Of a stretch of DNA of 64,000 bases, positions 60,163 to 64,000 are shown in pieces. This DNA is from Breoghania sp. (lineage in GTDB: Bacteria; Pseudomonadota; Alphaproteobacteria; Rhizobiales; Stappiaceae): positions 3,348,001 to 3,412,000 of the forward strand of contig NZ_OY771475.1 of the NCBI RefSeq assembly GCF_963674635.1, read 5' to 3'. Position 1 is the first letter of the stretch; every line of letters starts with the position of its first letter. A model generated the notes under the pieces. That model had not been told where the DNA came from. It did no database searches and worked only from the letters and a program-made list of their open reading frames with translations. The position numbers and the translations under genes are program-made.

Positions 60163-61152
60163 GTCGCCCCCCCCCGCGATTGCGATCCCGTCACTGACAT
60201 TCCTCCCCGTCTCCACGACGATCGTCGTGGCGATATCCGAGCTGGACGCACACTCAGATCCTGACCGAGGCTGCGCTATGTAGTTTCCGTTACGCGTGAA
60301 TTTTCCGGATACAGAACTTGTTCATTTTCAACACACGACAATCAATAACTTTGGCGCTCTAACGTAACGTAAAAAATATTGGTAAAGCAAATATTCGAAT
60401 GTGTCGACGTCTGTACTGGGTTTTAAGTAGTTTTCAGGATGAGCGAACGATTGAAATTCGAATTAAATGTCTATCATGTCAATTTTCTATGGATAGAAGA
60501 CCCAGAGCGTTGCGGGTTCCCGTTTGAACCAGCTTGACAGAAACCTTGACGATCGGTTTGGCCGTCATGGTGGACTGTCTTGCCTTCTCCGGTGCCTGAG
60601 AGCCGGGCCCATTCGGCTCGTCTTGCAAAGCCGTGCCGTCAATAGCCGTGGCGAGAGCCGGACGAACCGCGCCGCTTTGTCAGCTTATCCGGTGCGGCGC
60701 CAGCCTCGGGGGGCGAGACACGCCTGCAACGCGTCGCCTTTTCGAAGGGCAGACCTGTTGCTCCTTCCGGCCGGCCCAGACGCATTGGATGGGTGTTCTA
60801 GCGAGCAACCCTCGATGCCATGATGCGGCGGTGATCGAAGTCGAGGCACCAGAGCGCTTCGCGGGACTTTGCAAGAGAAGGAATGGCGCGGGCCACGACA
60901 TGGCGGGCTTGTTGGCGCAAGGCCGCGACCGTTTCGTAGAAGTCAGAGACAACCTGGACTGGCGCATGTTCCGCCTCCGCGAATTCGCCCGCGCTCAAGG
61001 CGCTTCTGAGCCTCGTCCACTCTTCGGAACGCGCCTTTCGCAGATCATGCGGCTGCCTCGACACCGGCTTGCAAGCCGTTGTGTACAGCATGAGCTGAGC
61101 AGACCCTTGAGATCAAAGGTCTTCTTTGGCGATCAAGATGATATGGAGGAAA
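60163..61152. other. AT-rich promoter region and non-coding spacer before the adhesin cluster
   Basis: About 990 nt. The part 60290-60500 is strikingly AT-rich for this genome (gtaaaaaatattggtaaagc; aattaaatgtctatc) and is the probable promoter and regulatory zone of the leftward cluster. The part 60520-61140 has normal GC and only weak open frames; a leftward 97-codon frame at 60798-61091 has no recognised match and may be a gene remnant. A rightward frame ending in the tRNA is an artefact. Confidence 0.5.
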
Positions 61153-61228
<76 letters not shown>

Positions 61229-61637
61229 GACCTTTTGGGTGAGGCGCATTTAGTCGCCCGCAGTGAGGGCTGTCAAGGCGAACCTGCGAGGAATTCAGAC
61301 CAAATTGTCATCCTGTGCATAGGAACCGCCGTCTCACCGTTTGAAACATGGAAAACCCCGCCTGTGGAGTCGCGGGCGAATGTCATCTCAATGCTGTTTG
61401 GGCGCTGGGGGAGGCGGGCTTCATTCATGCGTGCCCGGAAGCCGATTCGCATCGTCCGCAGGAATGGGGCGACTGCGCTGCAAGGCGTTTCCGCGCGCCT
61501 CACCGGACGCGGTGGCGGGGTGCGATGGCGCGCGCGGCAACGGTTCATCTTGCCATGCCGCCAGCCTGTCGCTACATGTGCTCACCTGTAAACGCCAGAA
61601 CCCATTGAGACCCCGAACCACGGAAAGATCGACCAAG
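61229..61637. other. Spacer between tRNA-Ala and the YggT gene
   Basis: About 410 nt without a supported gene. The frames here are Arg/Cys-rich and not conserved. The promoter of yggT and that of the tRNA must lie here but no clear -35/-10 pair was found. Confidence 0.45.
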
Positions 61638-61934
61638 ATGGCCGTCGTCTGCTCCATCGTCCCTGTTATCCTGGTTGCGCTGCAGCTCTATTTCTACGTC
61701 ATCATCGCATCCGCGATCTTCTCGTGGCTCTATGCGTTCAATGTCATCAACCCGCGCAATCAGGTCGTGGGTACGATCGGTCAGATGCTCTATTCGCTGA
61801 CCGAGCCGGTCTATCGTCCGATCCGCAACATCCTGCCCGCCATGGGTGGGCTGGATCTGTCGCCGATCGTGGTGATCCTGATCATGATGCTGATTCAGAA
61901 TCTGATCCGGAATCTCAGCGGCTGCTACTACTAG
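61638..61934 (+). CDS. YggT-family membrane protein
   Basis: 98 residues with two membrane helices. ALQLYFYVIIASAIFSWLYAFNVINPRNQVVGTIGQMLYSLTEPVYRPIRNILPAMGGLDLSPIVVILIMMLIQNLI carries the family's SWL...N....V......LTEP.Y.PIR...P...G.D.SP pattern. YggT proteins are linked to cell division, osmotic stress and membrane-protein biogenesis; no mechanism is set. Start 61638 follows GGAAAGATCG. It is followed after 28 nt by the DUF167 gene, an arrangement seen in many proteobacteria. Confidence 0.92.
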   Translation: MAVVCSIVPVILVALQLYFYVIIASAIFSWLYAFNVINPRNQVVGTIGQMLYSLTEPVYRPIRNILPAMGGLDLSPIVVILIMMLIQNLIRNLSGCYY

Positions 61935-61962
61935 GCGCCCGGATGTGTGAGGTGATCGGATC

Positions 61963-62292
61963 GTGACGCAGGATGTTCCCTGGCGCGCGGCCGATGGCGG
62001 TGTGCGGATTGCCCTGCGTCTGACGCCCAAGGCGTCCCGCGATCAGCTCGACGGCCTGAACGTCTTGTCCGATGGTCGCGTCGTGCTTGCGGCGCGGGTC
62101 CGTGCGGTGCCCGACAAGGGCGCCGCCAACAAGGCGCTTGAAAAACTGATCTCAAAGACCCTGAAAGTGCCGTCCCGCGACGTCTCGGTCGAGGCGGGCC
62201 ATACGGCCCGTCTGAAGACCCTTTTCGTCCAGGGGGATGAAAAGGACCTGATTCAGGGGCTGGAAGCCCTCGCATTGCCGCGCTCGGGCTGA
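61963..62292 (+). CDS. DUF167 (YggU) family protein
   Basis: 109 residues from a GTG. VRIALRLTPKASRDQLDGL, VLAARVRAVPDKGAANKALEKLISKTLKVPSRDVSVEAGHTARLKTLFVQG contains the family's LxPxAS...G and AxPxxGxAN.AL signatures. The function is unknown. It lies 28 nt after yggT and 55 nt before folD in the same direction, probably one operon. Confidence 0.9.
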   Translation: MTQDVPWRAADGGVRIALRLTPKASRDQLDGLNVLSDGRVVLAARVRAVPDKGAANKALEKLISKTLKVPSRDVSVEAGHTARLKTLFVQGDEKDLIQGLEALALPRSG

Positions 62293-62347
62293 TAAGACGC
62301 TGCCGATATCAGCCCCTCATCGGGATCCAGATTCCAAGGACATATCC

Positions 62348-63259
62348 ATGAGCGCCACCCTTATCGACGGTAAGGCCCGTGCGGCCGCCTTGCGTGAAAC
62401 GGTTGCTGTTGCGGTCGCCCGGTTAAAGGACGATGCGGGCGTTGAACCCGGCCTTGCGGTCGTGCTCGTGGGAGAGGACCCGGCTTCCAAGGTCTATGTC
62501 TCCAACAAGATCCGGCTGACCCGCGAATGCGGCATGCGCTCCATCGAGCATATCCTGCCCGAAGCGACCTCGCAGGCCGATCTGATCGCGCTGGTGGAGA
62601 GGCTGAATGCCGATCCCGGTATCGACGGCATTCTGGTGCAGATGCCGTTGCCCGCACATATCGATTCCGATGCGGTCGTCCTCGCCATCGATCCGGCCAA
62701 GGATGTCGACGGTCTGCACCCGGTCAATGCCGGGCGGATCGTTCTGGGCAAGCCGGGGCTTGTGCCGTGTACGCCGCAAGGATGCGTGATCCTCGCCAAG
62801 GAAGCGCTGGCCGAGAAAAACGGCGGCGATCTCTCCGGCCTCAATGCACTGGTTGTGGGGCGCTCCATTCTGGTCGGCAAGCCGGTCGCATTGCTTCTCC
62901 AGAACGAAAACTGCACCGTCACCATGGCCCATTCTCGTACGCGCGATCTTGAAACCGTGTGCCGCCAGGCCGATATTCTGGTGGCGGCCGTCGGCCGCGC
63001 GCAGATGATCAAGGGTGACTGGATCAAGCCGGGAGCCTGCGTCATCGATGTGGGGATCAACCGGATCGCGGCGCCTGAACGCGGTGAAGGAAAGACGCGG
63101 CTCGTAGGGGACGTCGATTTCGAAACCGCTGTCGAGGTCGCGGGCCAGATCACGCCGGTTCCCGGTGGTGTGGGGCCGATGACGATTGCCTGCCTGCTCG
63201 CCAATACGGTGCGCGCAGCCTGCCGTCGTCGTGGCCTTGCGGAACCCGATCTGGGTTGA
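62348..63259 (+). CDS. folD: Methylenetetrahydrofolate dehydrogenase / cyclohydrolase
   Basis: 303 residues. GLAVVLVGEDPASKVYVSNKIRLTRECGM (catalytic Lys in SNK), DGILVQMPLPAHID, PAKDVDGLHPVNAGRI, PCTPQGCV, VVGRSILVGKPVALLLQNENCTVTMAHSRT, VDFE-type end VGDVDFETAVEVAGQITPVPGGVGPMTIACLLANT. All FolD signatures are present. It makes 10-formyl-THF from 5,10-methylene-THF in two steps using NADP. It is the last gene of the yggT-DUF167-folD group. Confidence 0.97.
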   Translation: MSATLIDGKARAAALRETVAVAVARLKDDAGVEPGLAVVLVGEDPASKVYVSNKIRLTRECGMRSIEHILPEATSQADLIALVERLNADPGIDGILVQMPLPAHIDSDAVVLAIDPAKDVDGLHPVNAGRIVLGKPGLVPCTPQGCVILAKEALAEKNGGDLSGLNALVVGRSILVGKPVALLLQNENCTVTMAHSRTRDLETVCRQADILVAAVGRAQMIKGDWIKPGACVIDVGINRIAAPERGEGKTRLVGDVDFETAVEVAGQITPVPGGVGPMTIACLLANTVRAACRRRGLAEPDLG

Positions 63260-63384
63260 TGCGGGGTCTGTCAGCGCGTCGGGGCTGCTGCTTGCGGGTG
63301 GCGCCCTGTCGTTAAAACTGGATCTTTCGCCTTCGCGAAATCTTAACTTCCGCCACCCATGGTTTGGCGCAAAGGAGTAGCTTC

Positions 63385-63573
63385 ATGAACGCAATCGCAA
63401 CAGCCGCTGTCGTCGCAGACCGTTCTCAGGCCGTCTCCACCATGGTCGCTTCTTTCATGAAGCAGGGTGCGGCGCAGGCGCAGGCCATGGCCGCGATGCT
63501 CGAAGAAGCTGCGCAGTCCGCCAAGGCGGCCGCGCCGCAGGGCATGGGACAGGCCATCGATATCAGCGCCTGA
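63385..63573 (+). CDS. Small putative motility protein (YjfB-like)
   Basis: 62 residues from an ATG with AAGGAGTAGC before it. MNAIATAAVVADRSQAVSTMVASFMKQGAAQAQAMAAMLEEA is an Ala/Met/Gln-rich helix, and it ends GMGQAIDISA, which is close to the usual end (NIDISA/V) of the YjfB 'putative motility protein' family. The function in other bacteria is not proven; it may act in flagellar assembly or chaperoning. A second small gene begins 181 nt on and the spacer is AT-rich, so a flagellar or surface gene cluster may start here and continue past the window. Confidence 0.6.
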   Translation: MNAIATAAVVADRSQAVSTMVASFMKQGAAQAQAMAAMLEEAAQSAKAAAPQGMGQAIDISA

Positions 63574-63754
63574 GCGCGGATTTCTCAGCAGGTTCAAGGA
63601 CCGCAAGCCTGCCCTGTGACGATTTTCATCAAAATTTAACCGCTCGCTAAACGCGAAATTGAGTATCGTCACAGCTTGATATCGATTCGTTACCAGCCGT
63701 TAACGAGATAGAGCGACCCTGCGGTCACGTCCTTGAAACAAGGAGTGTTCTCTT

Positions 63755-64000
63755 ATGCAGATCACCGGAGCCGGACCCACCCAACAGTCGCAATTCGATT
63801 TCGATACGAAGATCGAGCGACAGGGAAGCCAGTCCAGCCAGGAACTCCAGTCCGGAACGCCGGCAGGCAATGTTCAGGCCGCCAGCGGCAATGACAGTAC
63901 GCCGACCAGCCCGCCGGTACAGGCAGCGTCCGACAGTTCCGAAAGCGGAACGCAGGATCGTCCGCCAGCGCGTGAGCGCGGCGTGGGCTCGTCGCTGGAC
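63755..64000 (+). CDS. Gln/Ser-rich hypothetical protein, N-terminal part only
   Basis: An ATG at 63755 with CAAGGAGTG before it opens a frame that runs to the right edge (82 codons). It begins MQITGAGPTQQSQFDFD and is rich in Gln, Ser, Asp and Pro (SSQELQSGTP, NDSTPTSPPVQ, SDSSESGTQ), so it is probably disordered and not a signal peptide. No family is recognised. Position directly after the YjfB-like gene suggests a connection, but that is inference. Confidence 0.55.
   Translation, partial: MQITGAGPTQQSQFDFDTKIERQGSQSSQELQSGTPAGNVQAASGNDSTPTSPPVQAASDSSESGTQDRPPARERGVGSSLD

Noticed and set aside
63634..63705. CtrA-like boxes (TTAA-N7-type) before the Gln/Ser-rich gene
   Set aside because: TTAACCGCTCGCTAAA and TTACCAGCCGTTAAC each miss a base or have the wrong spacing; not enough to call.

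Overview
The window is a GC-rich chromosomal segment of an alphaproteobacterium, most likely of the Hyphomicrobiales (Rhizobiales) type. The evidence is a direct-repeat LexA box (GTTC-N7-GTTC) in front of imuA-imuB, the gene order leuS-lptE-holA, the etfB-etfA-hbd order, and a palindromic intergenic element of the kind common in this group. No genus can be named from the sequence alone.

Layout. 0-2 kb: SOS mutagenesis cassette imuA-imuB (imuB runs off the left edge). 2.5-5.2 kb: a polysaccharide flippase and a BioF2/FemAB-like GNAT protein. 5.2-9.4 kb: zinc homeostasis, with a His-rich COG0523 GTPase, znuA, a Zur-like palindrome and divergent znuC-znuB. 9.6-16 kb: rhomboid protease, etfB-etfA, 3-hydroxyacyl-CoA dehydrogenase, then leftward housekeeping genes (Trm112-like, LON-domain protein, CnoX-type thioredoxin, ProX-type deacylase). 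16.4 kb: tRNA-Gly. 16.7-22 kb: RND efflux pump with its divergent TetR regulator and a clear operator. 22-27 kb: yggS, leuS, lptE, holA. 27.4-30 kb: a GMC oxidoreductase with its Tat-exported small subunit, and gloA. 30.3-33 kb: a ribbon-helix-helix protein and a TIR-LRR protein. 33-37 kb: aminotransferase, YeiH exporter with LysR regulator, alpha/beta hydrolase. 37-42.7 kb: a large ammonium-transporter-GGDEF-EAL fusion, a bile-acid-sodium-symporter family protein and trxC. 42.8-46.6 kb: an exported CXXCH protein, a DCC protein and phosphate acetyltransferase.

47.4-60.2 kb is the most unusual part: five leftward genes forming one cluster. In transcription order they encode a TolC-like outer-membrane protein, a small HlyD-like adaptor, a 2276-residue VCBS/cadherin-like repeat protein, a second HlyD-like protein with a large extra N-terminal domain, and a membrane protein that joins a possible PqqD-like domain, an M50 site-2-protease core and a HlyD-like C-terminus. 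No ABC transporter is present, so this looks like a giant surface or secreted protein with a dedicated but non-standard export or processing machine. This is the best candidate for an under-described system here; the TIR-LRR protein and the Amt-GGDEF-EAL sensor come next.

61-64 kb returns to conserved genes: tRNA-Ala, YggT, DUF167, folD, then a small motility-type protein and the 5' end of a Gln/Ser-rich protein cut by the right edge. No CRISPR array, rRNA, integrase or intact insertion sequence was seen.
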